NCBI RefSeq assembly: GCF_014654205.1
Contig: NZ_BNAW01000043.1
Location: 19,498-83,497 of the forward strand
Direction: 5' to 3'
Length of the DNA stretch: 64,000 nucleotides
Origin: Amycolatopsis bullii
GTDB lineage: Bacteria; Actinomycetota; Actinomycetes; Mycobacteriales; Pseudonocardiaceae
Part shown: in pieces, positions 52,999-63,333 of the stretch
Numbering within the stretch: position 1 is the stretch's first letter
Layout of the letters: each line of letters opens with the position of its first letter
The notes under the pieces: model-generated
What the model was told of the DNA's origin: nothing
Database searches by the model: none
What the model saw: the letters and a program-made list of their open reading frames with translations, nothing else
Made by a program: the position numbers and the translations under genes

Positions 52999-53328
52999 GT
53001 GGACGGTTCGGGTTTTCACGTCGATGACGGCGCGTACACGCGGTACGCGCGCGAAGTCGACCCGCTCGGGGACGACGTCAAGGGCGCGGCCGACAAGCAC
53101 GTCGGGCCGCACGTGACGCTCGGCGGCCACGGCTTCTCCGAGATGGGCGGCGAGTCCGGCTTCTCCGGCGCCTACAGCGGCCGGATGCGCGCGCTGCAGG
53201 AGAAGATGCACCGCGTCGGCGGCGGCTGGCGCCAGGTCGGCGAGGCCGCCCGGCAGACCGACCGCAACTACGCGGCGGTCGAGGGCGAGCACAACGACGT
53301 CATGCGACGGCTGGGCGGCGATTCGTGA
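52999..53328 (+). CDS. WXG100-like secreted-system protein
   Basis: 109-aa helical protein MDGSGFHVDDGAYTRYAREVDPLGDDVKG..., with the two-helix pattern and a central FSEMGGESGFSGAYSG turn of ESX/type VII secretion-associated proteins (many in this family start with a short FHV-type segment). The GTG at 52999 has AGGGAGG upstream. It overlaps the NlpC/P60 gene by 4 nt (GTGA). It may be the exported partner of the hydrolase; assignment is moderate. Confidence 0.72.
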   Translation: MDGSGFHVDDGAYTRYAREVDPLGDDVKGAADKHVGPHVTLGGHGFSEMGGESGFSGAYSGRMRALQEKMHRVGGGWRQVGEAARQTDRNYAAVEGEHNDVMRRLGGDS

Positions 53329-54452
53329 CCGAGCACACCGACCAGCTCGTCCGGCACCACCTGGACACGACGAACCAGTTCGCGCAGAAGCTGCGCCACG
53401 ACCCGGCCGCCATCAGCGGCGCCCGTGACGCGCAGTACGCCTTGCAGACGTCGGTGGGGCGCACGCGCGATGTCGCCTCGGAGCAGCGCGTCAACCTGGC
53501 TTCGGCCACCTCCGGCTCGACGACCGACCGCGCCACGGCGACGTCGCAAAGCCTGGAGAAGGAGGTCCAGGACCTCCTCGACGAGAGCGCCGAGATCGAA
53601 AAGGCCGTCGCGGAGGCGGCCGAGACTCTGCACGTCGGCGAGATCAAGAACGACCAGGTCCGCGACCAGATCATCAAGGAGATCGCGGCGTCGATGAAGG
53701 CGCTGGAAGCGGTGAAGACCATCCAGCCGCCCGAGAGCCGCGGCGCCGCTTCGCGCGACATCCTGATGAAGCTGCAGACCAAGATCAGCCAGCTCACCGG
53801 CCAGGCCGCGACGTTCAGCGAGCAGACGATCAACGACCTGACCGCCATCGGCACCCGGCTCGGCGGCGAAGAGCAGTCGACGTCGGCTTCTTCGGCGTCT
53901 TCGACGAAGGTCGGCTCGTCGTTCAACAGCAACAGCGGGTACTCCGGCGGTTCGGACGGCGGAGGCGGCGGTGGTGGGGGCGGCGGCGGTGGTGGAGGCG
54001 GCGGCGCCGTCCACAAACCGCGGCTGCCGGTGGCGATCCCGCCGCAGCCCGGCAGCGGCGTCGCGATCAACCTGCCCGGCGGCAAGCAGGTCATGGCGCC
54101 GAACGAAACCGCGGCCAAGGCCGTGCGCAACGCGCTTTCGCAGCTCGGCGTGCCGTACGTGTGGGGCGGCACCGCGCGGGGCGTCGGCCTCGACTGCAGC
54201 GGGCTGACCATGACGTCGTACCAGGACGCGGGCCTGCAGCTGCCGCGCACGGCGGCGCAGCAGACGGTCGGGGCCGAGGTGCCCTCGATCGACCAGCTGC
54301 TGCCCGGCGACCTCGTCGTGTGGTCCGGGCACGTGGCGATGGTGATCGGCGACGGCCAGATGATCGAGGCCGGCGACCCGGTGCAGATCAGCAAGATCCG
54401 CACCACGAACGCGGGACAGTCGTTCATCGGCTTCTACCGGCCTACGGGGTGA
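53325..54452 (+). CDS. NlpC/P60 peptidoglycan hydrolase with coiled-coil N-terminus
   Basis: 375-aa protein. Residues 1-180 are helical and coiled-coil (type VII-like, no signal peptide). A run of about 16 glycines (around 210-226) forms a flexible linker, and the C-terminal NlpC/P60 domain (about 255-375) has Cys291 (GLDCSGLT), His336 (WSGHVAMVIG) and a later polar residue as the catalytic triad. It likely cuts D-Glu to diaminopimelate peptide bonds in peptidoglycan. Missing signal peptide plus the WXG100-like gene in front suggests type VII export. Confidence 0.88.
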   Translation: MTEHTDQLVRHHLDTTNQFAQKLRHDPAAISGARDAQYALQTSVGRTRDVASEQRVNLASATSGSTTDRATATSQSLEKEVQDLLDESAEIEKAVAEAAETLHVGEIKNDQVRDQIIKEIAASMKALEAVKTIQPPESRGAASRDILMKLQTKISQLTGQAATFSEQTINDLTAIGTRLGGEEQSTSASSASSTKVGSSFNSNSGYSGGSDGGGGGGGGGGGGGGGGAVHKPRLPVAIPPQPGSGVAINLPGGKQVMAPNETAAKAVRNALSQLGVPYVWGGTARGVGLDCSGLTMTSYQDAGLQLPRTAAQQTVGAEVPSIDQLLPGDLVVWSGHVAMVIGDGQMIEAGDPVQISKIRTTNAGQSFIGFYRPTG

Positions 54453-54455
54453 GCT

Positions 54456-54839
54456 GTGGCTGAATTCGACGTCGACCTGGCGTCCGCGCGGATCGCCGAG
54501 CAGGCGGCGCGGGCGGGCGCCGAGGTGTCCGCCCGCCTCGAGCGCTCGGGTCCGGTGGTGGGCAAGGCTGCGGCCGACGGCATCGAGGTCCAGGTGGCGC
54601 CGGGCGGACTGCTGACGGGCCTGTCGATCCACCGCTCGGCGTTGCGGCAGGGGTCGGCGGTGCTCGCCGACCGGATCTTCGAGCTGGCCCAGCGCGCGAC
54701 CCGGCGGGCGGGCGACCGGATGTACCACGCGCTGTCCGCCGCCGTCGATCGCGAGCAGCTGGAAACCCTGGGCTACGAACCGATCCCGGACGACGACCCG
54801 GACGCCGAGACGTATTCGTACGGAGAGGGTTCGCGGTGA
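54456..54839 (+). CDS. YbaB/EbfC-like protein 1
   Basis: 127-aa acidic protein MAEFDVDLASARIAEQAARAGAEVSARLERSG... resembling the small YbaB/EbfC family, but longer at the C-terminus (an acidic tail DDDPDAETYSYGEG). Contains the family strand GIEVQVAPGGLLTGLSIHRSAL. It overlaps the next gene by 4 nt (GTGA). In actinobacteria such proteins often flank WXG100 and NlpC genes; the role is unknown (DNA binding or export chaperone). Confidence 0.75.
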   Translation: MAEFDVDLASARIAEQAARAGAEVSARLERSGPVVGKAAADGIEVQVAPGGLLTGLSIHRSALRQGSAVLADRIFELAQRATRRAGDRMYHALSAAVDREQLETLGYEPIPDDDPDAETYSYGEGSR

Positions 54840-55339
54840 TCACGACCCGCCAGCTGATCGCCCAGGCCCGGGCCCGCGAAGAGGCGATGGCCCGGGTGGA
54901 GGAGCTCCTGGCCTCGGCGTCCGGCACGGCGCACGACCGCGACGGGCAGGTCGAGGTGACGGTGGACGCCCGCGGGAAGCTGCTGCGGTTGTGGCTGGCC
55001 CCCTCGGCGGTGGAGCTGGGCGAGCGGCTGGGGCCGTTGGTGGTCGAGATCGCCCAGGCGGCCATGCGCGAGGCGACGCAGGACGGCTACAACAAGGTGG
55101 CCTTGCTGCTCGGCGAGGACATGACGTTCATGATCGAGCAGATGACGGGCCTGCCCGCGCCGGCCCGCGCGGAGGACGACGACCCGGGGATGACGGTCGA
55201 GGAGTTCCAGCGGCTGCGGGCCGAGCGGCTGGGTTCTTCACCCTCGGCGCAGCCTGCGGTGGCTCCGGCTCCGAGTGCCGAGGACGAGGACGCTTACTGG
55301 GAGTCCTTCGACCCGGCTTCGCTGCGCTCGGATCGCTGA
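54836..55339 (+). CDS. YbaB/EbfC-like protein 2
   Basis: 167-aa protein: a helical N-terminus (QARAREEAMARVEELLAS), strand QVEVTVDARGKLLRLWLAPSAV, a further helix, and a Pro/Ala/Glu-rich C-terminal tail ending DEDAYWESFDPASLRSDR. Same domain pattern as the preceding gene, probably its dimer partner. GTG at 54836 is coupled to it. Last gene of the four-gene cassette. Confidence 0.75.
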   Translation: MITTRQLIAQARAREEAMARVEELLASASGTAHDRDGQVEVTVDARGKLLRLWLAPSAVELGERLGPLVVEIAQAAMREATQDGYNKVALLLGEDMTFMIEQMTGLPAPARAEDDDPGMTVEEFQRLRAERLGSSPSAQPAVAPAPSAEDEDAYWESFDPASLRSDR

Positions 55340-55455
55340 GCAGCCCGCGGTCCCGGTGAGCGGTAACCGAGTTCGTTGAGAGGTCTGGACCAGCCGCCTG
55401 TCGCTGTGTCTTAATCCAAGGCGTGAATTTTGGTCTCTCGACGAGGAGGACCCGG

Positions 55456-57282
<1,827 letters not shown>

Positions 57283-57311
57283 TCCCCGTCCCCCACCGGA
57301 AAGGTTCACGC

Positions 57312-58580
57312 ATGCCCCGCCGTCTCCTGCTCAGGATTCTCGCCTTCTTCGCCGCCTGCCTAGGACTCTCGCTGGCTGCCCCGCCCGTGCAGGCCGCGAC
57401 GCCGTTCAAGGTGCTGGCCTTCTACAGCGGCAGCTACGACGCCGCGCACATCAGTTTCGAGAAGGAAGCCAACGTCTGGTTCCCGCAGCAGGCGGCGGCC
57501 AACGGGTTCACCTACACCGCCACAACCGACTGGAGCCGGCTCACCAGCCTCACCAAGGGGACCGCCGACGTCGTCCTGTTCCTCGACGACCAGCCGCAGT
57601 CGGCCGCGCAGTTCCAGGGCTTCCAGAACTACATGCAGAACGGGGGCGGGTTCTTCGGCTTCCACGTCACCGCCTACAACGACAGCTCGACGCCGTCGTA
57701 CGCGAACTGGTTCCACAACGACTTCCTCGGCACCGGCCGGTTCACGTCCAACACGTGGGGCCCGACGCCGGAGACGCTGCGGATCGAGAACCGCACGCAC
57801 CCGTCGACGGCGAACCTGCCCGCGACGATCCGGTCGTCGACGTCGGAGTGGTACGCCTGGCAGAACGACCTGCGGCAGAACCCGAACATTTCGATCCTGG
57901 CGTCGATGGATCAGTCCACGTTCCCGATCGGCACCGACCCGAACCAGACCTGGTACAGCGGCTACTACCCGATCGCGTGGACGAACAAGAACTACAAGAT
58001 GCTCTACGCGAACTTCGGCCACAACGCGATGAACTACGAGACGAACACCGCGCTGTCGTCGACGTTCGAGAGCGCGGACCAGAACCGGTTCGTGCTCGAC
58101 GGCCTCAAGTGGCTCGGCGGCGGTTCGACCGTCCCGACCGACCCGGGCACGATCGACCCCGCGGCCTGGTACGCCGTGACGAACAAGGCATCCGGCAAGT
58201 GCATCGACGCCCGCGCGGCGGGGAGTGCGAACGGCACGGTGATCCAGCAGTACACGTGCAACGGCACCACGGCCCAGCAGTACCAGTTCGCCCCGACCAG
58301 CGGCGGCTACGACCGGATCAACAACCGCACGAACGCGGCGGAGGTCATCGACGTCACGGACGTCTCGACGGCGGACAACGCGGGCCTGCAGCTGTGGTCC
58401 TACAGCGGCGGCGGCAACCAGCAGTGGCAGCCGGTCTCCGAGGGCGGCGGTTACTACCACTTCGTCGCCCGCCACAGCGGCAAGTGCCTGACCGTGCCGG
58501 GATCGTCCACTGCGGACAGTGTCCAGCTGGTCCAGGCGGCCTGCAGCGGCAGCGCCGCTCAGTCGTTCAAGGTCGCCTAG
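57312..58580 (+). CDS. Secreted ThuA-domain protein with ricin-type lectin domain
   Basis: 422-aa exported protein. Signal peptide to about residue 29. A ThuA domain (about 32-245; class I glutamine-amidotransferase-like fold, with conserved FYSGSYDAAHISFEKE and FGFHVTAYNDS) is joined by a short linker to a ricin B beta-trefoil (about 275-422) with the QxW-type repeats QQYQF, QQWQP and a third degenerate AQSFKV. The lectin part probably targets a polysaccharide; it may act with the GH3 enzyme 30 nt upstream. ATG 57312 with GGAAAGG upstream. Confidence 0.9.
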   Translation: MPRRLLLRILAFFAACLGLSLAAPPVQAATPFKVLAFYSGSYDAAHISFEKEANVWFPQQAAANGFTYTATTDWSRLTSLTKGTADVVLFLDDQPQSAAQFQGFQNYMQNGGGFFGFHVTAYNDSSTPSYANWFHNDFLGTGRFTSNTWGPTPETLRIENRTHPSTANLPATIRSSTSEWYAWQNDLRQNPNISILASMDQSTFPIGTDPNQTWYSGYYPIAWTNKNYKMLYANFGHNAMNYETNTALSSTFESADQNRFVLDGLKWLGGGSTVPTDPGTIDPAAWYAVTNKASGKCIDARAAGSANGTVIQQYTCNGTTAQQYQFAPTSGGYDRINNRTNAAEVIDVTDVSTADNAGLQLWSYSGGGNQQWQPVSEGGGYYHFVARHSGKCLTVPGSSTADSVQLVQAACSGSAAQSFKVA

Positions 58581-58583
58581 CAG

Positions 58584-58629
58584 CTCGTGAGTGTTTAGGC
58601 GGGTGCCAACCCGCCTAAACACTCACGAG
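58584..58629. terminator. Bidirectional terminator: 21-bp perfect inverted repeat
   Basis: CTCGTGAGTGTTTAGGCGGG-T (58584-58604) and its exact complement (58609-58629) around GCCA, between convergent genes. Its outer ten bases and AGGCGGGT core are the same as those of the hairpin at 14338. Confidence 0.9.
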
Positions 58630-58632
58630 GCG

Positions 58633-61119
58633 TCAGTCGCGCTCGATGAGGTGGCCCACCACGTCCGGGCCGGGGTGGGCGTGGCCCGAGCCGTCGCGGC
58701 GGACGTCGATCTCCGGGAGCTCCACCGGGTCGCCGTTCCTCGCCGCTCCGGCCGGGCGGGGGCCGATCCAGGCCACGCGCAACGCCGTCTCGCCCTTGAG
58801 GAACCGCTGGGCCCGGACGCCGCCGGTCGCGCGGCCCTTCGCCGGGTATTCGCTGAACGGCGTCACCTTCACGCTCTGGCCCGTCGCGGTGATCACCAGG
58901 GGCTCGCCGTGCTCGTCGTCGTCCGTGCGGACCGCGCCGAAGAACACCACCGACGCTCCCGACGGCAGGTTCATGCCCGCCATACCGCCGCCCTTCAGGC
59001 CCTGCGGGCGGACCAGGGACGCCGCGTACTTCAGCAGGGACGCCTCCGACGACACGAACGCCAGGGTCTCCGAGCCGTCCGTCAGCCAGGTCGCGCCGAC
59101 GACTTCGTCGCCGTCCTTCAGCGAGATCACTTCGAACTCGTCCGAGCGGACCGGCCACTCCGGCGAACAGATCTTCACGACACCGCCCCGGGTGCCGAGC
59201 GCGAGGCCCGGCGAGCCCGCCGCCTGCTCGCCCAGCGGGGCGATCCCGACGACCGTCTCGCCCTTCTCCAGCGGCACCAGTTCCTTCGCCGCCATGCCGC
59301 CGCGCAGCGACACCGTGCCCGCCTGCTCGGGCAGCACCGGCAGCGGCAGCACGTCCGTCTTGAACGCCCGGCCGCGGCTGGTCACCAGCAGGACCTGGCC
59401 GCGCGCGGTGGTGTGCACCAGCGCCGCCACCGCGTCGTGCTTCACGCGGCCGTTGCGGCGACGCGTCTCCGTCGCTTCCTCGGACTCGGCGGCGGTGCGT
59501 GCCACGAGGCCGGTCGCCGACAGGATCACCTGGCACGGGTCGTCCGCGACTTCGAGGGGCCCGGACGGCTTCGACGCGGCCAGGACCTCCTTCAGGTCGC
59601 CGTCGATCAGCGCGGTGCGGCGCTCGGTCGGGAAGTCCTTCGCGATCTTCGCCAGCTCGGAGGAGACGAGCTTCTTCAGCACCGACTCGTCGTCGAGGAT
59701 CTTGGTCAGCTCGGCGATCTCCTCGCGCAGCCGCTCCTGCTCGGACTCGAGTTCGAGGCGGTCGTACTTCGTGAGCCGGCGCAGCGGCGTGTCCAGGATG
59801 TACGTGGCCTGGATCTCCGACAGCTTGAAGCGCGTCATCAGGCCGTCCTTCGCGGCCTGCGCGTTCTCGCTTTCGCGGATGAGCTTGATCACCTTGTCGA
59901 TGTTCAGCAGCGCGATCAGCAGGCCGTCGACCAGGTGCAGGCGCTCTTCGCGCTTGCGGCGCCGGTACTTCGTGCGCCGGGTGACGACGTCGTAGCGGTG
60001 GCGGAGGAAGACCTCGAGGAGTTCCTTGAGGCCGAGGGTCTGCGGCTGGCCGTCGACCAGCACCAGGTTGTTGATGCCGAACGACTGCTCCAGCGGCGTC
60101 AGCCGGTAGAGGTCGGCCAGCAGCGCCTGCGGGTTGACGCCGACCTTGCACTCGATGACCAGCCGGGTGCCGTTCTCGCGGTCGGTGAGGTCCTTGACGT
60201 CGGCGATGCCGGTGAGCCGCTTGGACTTGTTGACCTCGTCGGTGATCTTCTCGATCACCTTCTCCGGCCCGACGCCGTACGGCAGCTCGGTGACGGTGAT
60301 CGCCTGCCGCCCGCGGCTGCCCTCCAGGGGGCCGGTCTCGACGTTCGCGCGCATCCGGACCACGCCGCGGCCGGTCTCGTACGCGCGGCGGACCTCGTCG
60401 AGGCCGAGCAGCTTGCCGCCGGTGGGCAGGTCGGGGCCGGGCACGAACTCCATCAGCTTGTCGAGCGTCGCGGACGGGTGCGTGATCAGCCACCGCGCCG
60501 CGGCGATGACCTCGCCGAGGTTGTGCGGGATCATGTTGGTCGCCATCCCGACCGCGATCCCGGACGTGCCGTTGACCAGCAGGTTCGGGAACGCCGCGGG
60601 CAGCACGGACGGCTCTTCGAGCGAGCCGTCGTAGTTCGGCCGGAAGTCGACGGTGTCCTCGCCGAGCTCGCCGACCAGCTGCATCGCCTCGGGCGACATG
60701 CGGGCTTCGGTGTACCGCGAGGCGGCCGGGCCGTCGTCCGGGCTGCCGAAGTTGCCGTGGCCGTCGATCAGCGGGACGTTCAGCGAGAAGTCCTGCGCCA
60801 GCCGCACCATCGCGTCGTAGATCGCGACGTCACCGTGCGGGTGGTACTTGCCCATCACGTCGCCGACCACGCGCGACGACTTCACGTACGCGTGCGTCGG
60901 GCGGTAGCCGTTCTCGTTCATCGAGTACAGGATCCGGCGGTGCACCGGCTTCAGCCCGTCGCGCGCGTCCGGCAGGGCGCGCGAGTGGATGACCGAGTAC
61001 GCGTACTCCAGGTAGGAGTCTTCGATCTCGGTCTTGAGCGAGTTGTCGAAGACGTGCGCACCGGGGGAGTCGAACGCGCTGGGATCGACCTTGGTGGTGG
61101 TGCCCTTGCGGCGTGCCAC
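58633..61119 (-). CDS. parC: Type IIA DNA topoisomerase subunit A (ParC/GyrA-like)
   Basis: 828-aa strand-cutting subunit. Active-site Tyr136 is in PAASRYTEARMSP. The quinolone-determining stretch reads HPHGDVAIYD (93-102): the position of E. coli Ser83 is Val98, and that of Asp87 is Asp102. The C-terminal beta-pinwheel is present but the GyrA box QRRGGKG is not recognisable, so this is a decatenase-type (topoisomerase IV-like) subunit, distinct from gyrase, which in actinobacteria lies next to dnaA. Its gene follows parE after 28 nt, forming an operon. Gene name is by analogy. Confidence 0.88.
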   Translation of the reverse strand: MARRKGTTTKVDPSAFDSPGAHVFDNSLKTEIEDSYLEYAYSVIHSRALPDARDGLKPVHRRILYSMNENGYRPTHAYVKSSRVVGDVMGKYHPHGDVAIYDAMVRLAQDFSLNVPLIDGHGNFGSPDDGPAASRYTEARMSPEAMQLVGELGEDTVDFRPNYDGSLEEPSVLPAAFPNLLVNGTSGIAVGMATNMIPHNLGEVIAAARWLITHPSATLDKLMEFVPGPDLPTGGKLLGLDEVRRAYETGRGVVRMRANVETGPLEGSRGRQAITVTELPYGVGPEKVIEKITDEVNKSKRLTGIADVKDLTDRENGTRLVIECKVGVNPQALLADLYRLTPLEQSFGINNLVLVDGQPQTLGLKELLEVFLRHRYDVVTRRTKYRRRKREERLHLVDGLLIALLNIDKVIKLIRESENAQAAKDGLMTRFKLSEIQATYILDTPLRRLTKYDRLELESEQERLREEIAELTKILDDESVLKKLVSSELAKIAKDFPTERRTALIDGDLKEVLAASKPSGPLEVADDPCQVILSATGLVARTAAESEEATETRRRNGRVKHDAVAALVHTTARGQVLLVTSRGRAFKTDVLPLPVLPEQAGTVSLRGGMAAKELVPLEKGETVVGIAPLGEQAAGSPGLALGTRGGVVKICSPEWPVRSDEFEVISLKDGDEVVGATWLTDGSETLAFVSSEASLLKYAASLVRPQGLKGGGMAGMNLPSGASVVFFGAVRTDDDEHGEPLVITATGQSVKVTPFSEYPAKGRATGGVRAQRFLKGETALRVAWIGPRPAGAARNGDPVELPEIDVRRDGSGHAHPGPDVVGHLIERD

Positions 61120-61147
61120 GGCAGAACTCCTTGGTAGCTACGAAAAA

Positions 61148-63199
61148 TCAGGCGTCGATGGCTTCGCGGTCGACCCGGTCGGACGAGGCGACCAGCCAGT
61201 TCCGCCGGGGCTCGACCTTCTCGCCCATCAGCAGTTCCAGCGCCGCCTCCGCGGCTTCGGCGTCGTCCATGGTGATGCGGCGCACCGAACGCGTCGCCGG
61301 GTTCATCGTGGTCTCCCACAGCTCGTCGGCGTCCATCTCGCCGAGACCCTTGAACCGCGGCACCGGGGTGACGATGCTCTTGCCCGCCCGTTCCAGCTCG
61401 GCGAACTTCTGCTCCATCTCGCGCTGGGTGAAGGTGAAGTGCGTCTCCGGGTTGCGGCCCTTCGTGACGACCTTGTGCAGCGGCGGCATCGCTGCGTACA
61501 GCCGGCCGTCCTCGATCACCGGGCGCATGTACTTCGCGAACAGTGTGATCAACAGCGTGCGGATGTGTGAACCGTCGACGTCGGCGTCGGCCATCAGGAT
61601 CACGCGGCCGTAGCGCATGGTCGACAGGTCGAACGTGCGCCCGGTGCCCGCGCCGAGCACCTGGACGATCGAGGCGATCTCGGCGTTCTTCAGCGTGTCG
61701 CCCAGCGACGCCTTCTGGACGTTCAGGATCTTGCCGCGCAGGGGCAGCAGCGCCTGGTACTCGGACACGCGCGCCATCCGCGCCGACCCGAGCGCGCTGT
61801 CGCCCTCGACCAGGAACAGCTCGCTGCGGGAGACGCCGGTGGTGCGGCAGTCGACCAGCTTCGGCGGCATCGCCGCGCCTTCGAGCGCGGTCTTGCGCCG
61901 GGCGGCGTCCTTCTGCTGCTTCTGGGTGAGCCGGACGCGGGAGGCGTCGACCACCTTCTGCAGCACGACCTTGGCCTCGGACTTGGTCTTGCGGTCCTCG
62001 GTCCAGGCCTTGACGTGCTTGTCGACGATGCCCTGCAGCACGCGGGTGATCCCGGCGGTGGACAGCTCGTCCTTGGTCTGCGACGTGAACTGCGGCTCCG
62101 GCAGCCGGACGTGGATCACGGCCGTCATGCCCTCGAGGACGTCCTCGATCGTCGGCATGTCCTCCTTGGGCTTGAGCAGCCCTCGGGTCTTGGAGATCGC
62201 CTCCTGCAAGGCCTTCGCCATCGCGCGGTCGAAGCCGCGGCGGTGGGTGCCGCCGTGGACGTTGCGGATCGTGTTGGTGAAGCACTCGACCGTGCGCTCG
62301 TAGCCGGTGCCCCAGCGCAGCGCCACCTCGACCTCGGCGTGGCGCTCCACATTGGACTGCATGACGCCCGCGGCATCGGCCGCGTTCTCCTTGTACGTGC
62401 CTTCGCCGGTGATCAGCAGCGTGCCGCACACCGGCTTCTCGCCCGAGGGCGTGAGGAAGTCGACCATGTCGACCAGGCCGTTCGGGAAGTGGAAGGTCTC
62501 TTCGTTGATCGTGTCTTCGATCGCGGTGCGCAGCACGTACGTGACGCCCGGGACGAGGAAGGCGGTGTTGCGCAGCTTCGTCCGCACGCCTTCGACGTCG
62601 AGCGCGGCGCCGGACTCGAAGTAGCGCGCGTCGTACCAGTAGCGGATCGACGTGCCGCTGCGCTCGCCGCGCTTCATCTTGCCGACGACGTTCAGCCCGG
62701 ACCGGCGGGTGAACTTCGCCTTCGGGCCCGGTCCGTCGAACGTGCCCGGGACGCCGTGCTTGAACGACATCTGGTGGACCTTGCCGTCCTGCTTCACCGT
62801 GACGTCGAACCGGTGCGACAGCGCGTTGACCGCCGAAGCGCCGACGCCGTGCAGGCCGCCGGAGGTCTTGTAGCCGGAGCCACCGAACTTGCCGCCGGCG
62901 TGCAGCCGCGTCAGCACCAGCTCGACGCCGGACAAACCGGACTTGGCGTGGGTGCCGGTCGGGATGCCGCGGCCGTCGTCGTCGACCTGGACGCTGCCGT
63001 CGGCGTGCAGCGTGACGACGATCTTCGTCGCGTGGCCGGCGACACCCTCGTCCGTGGAGTTGTCGACCACCTCCGAGAAGAGGTGGTTGATGCCCCGGCT
63101 GTCGGTGGAGCCGATGTACATCCCGGGTCGTTTGCGGACGGCTTCGAGACCCTCGAGATGCGTCAGGTCGTCGGCCCCGTACAAGGTCTCGGCAGTCAC
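61148..63199 (-). CDS. parE: Type IIA DNA topoisomerase subunit B (ParE/GyrB-like)
   Basis: 683-aa ATPase subunit. GHKL ATP site with VVDNSTDEGVAGHA and the DDGRGIP motif, lid GLHGVGASAVNAL, and the metal-binding TOPRIM block VEGDSALGSAR plus DADVDGSHIRTL. The last matches the EGDSALG variant of the actinobacterial topoisomerase IV-like subunit, versus EGDSAGG of gyrase. The start is GTG 63199 (MTAETLYGADDL). It pairs with the A subunit directly downstream. Both would decatenate or relax DNA. Confidence 0.88.
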   Translation of the reverse strand: MTAETLYGADDLTHLEGLEAVRKRPGMYIGSTDSRGINHLFSEVVDNSTDEGVAGHATKIVVTLHADGSVQVDDDGRGIPTGTHAKSGLSGVELVLTRLHAGGKFGGSGYKTSGGLHGVGASAVNALSHRFDVTVKQDGKVHQMSFKHGVPGTFDGPGPKAKFTRRSGLNVVGKMKRGERSGTSIRYWYDARYFESGAALDVEGVRTKLRNTAFLVPGVTYVLRTAIEDTINEETFHFPNGLVDMVDFLTPSGEKPVCGTLLITGEGTYKENAADAAGVMQSNVERHAEVEVALRWGTGYERTVECFTNTIRNVHGGTHRRGFDRAMAKALQEAISKTRGLLKPKEDMPTIEDVLEGMTAVIHVRLPEPQFTSQTKDELSTAGITRVLQGIVDKHVKAWTEDRKTKSEAKVVLQKVVDASRVRLTQKQQKDAARRKTALEGAAMPPKLVDCRTTGVSRSELFLVEGDSALGSARMARVSEYQALLPLRGKILNVQKASLGDTLKNAEIASIVQVLGAGTGRTFDLSTMRYGRVILMADADVDGSHIRTLLITLFAKYMRPVIEDGRLYAAMPPLHKVVTKGRNPETHFTFTQREMEQKFAELERAGKSIVTPVPRFKGLGEMDADELWETTMNPATRSVRRITMDDAEAAEAALELLMGEKVEPRRNWLVASSDRVDREAIDA

Positions 63200-63333
63200 A
63201 GGGTCGTTCTCCCGGATCGTGGCTCGCGAAAGTGCTGGTGGTGGTGCGGACTCGCCTGCACCGTAGTGCAGGATATCCGCCACCCCCGACAACTTTCGCG
63301 CGCGCACCGTCCCCGGAGTGGCGTGCGCCGCCG

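Noticed and set aside
53962..54009. Polyglycine tract as a sequencing artefact or repeat expansion
   Set aside because: The codons vary (GGC, GGA, GGT, GGG) and the frame is preserved, so it is most simply a natural flexible linker.
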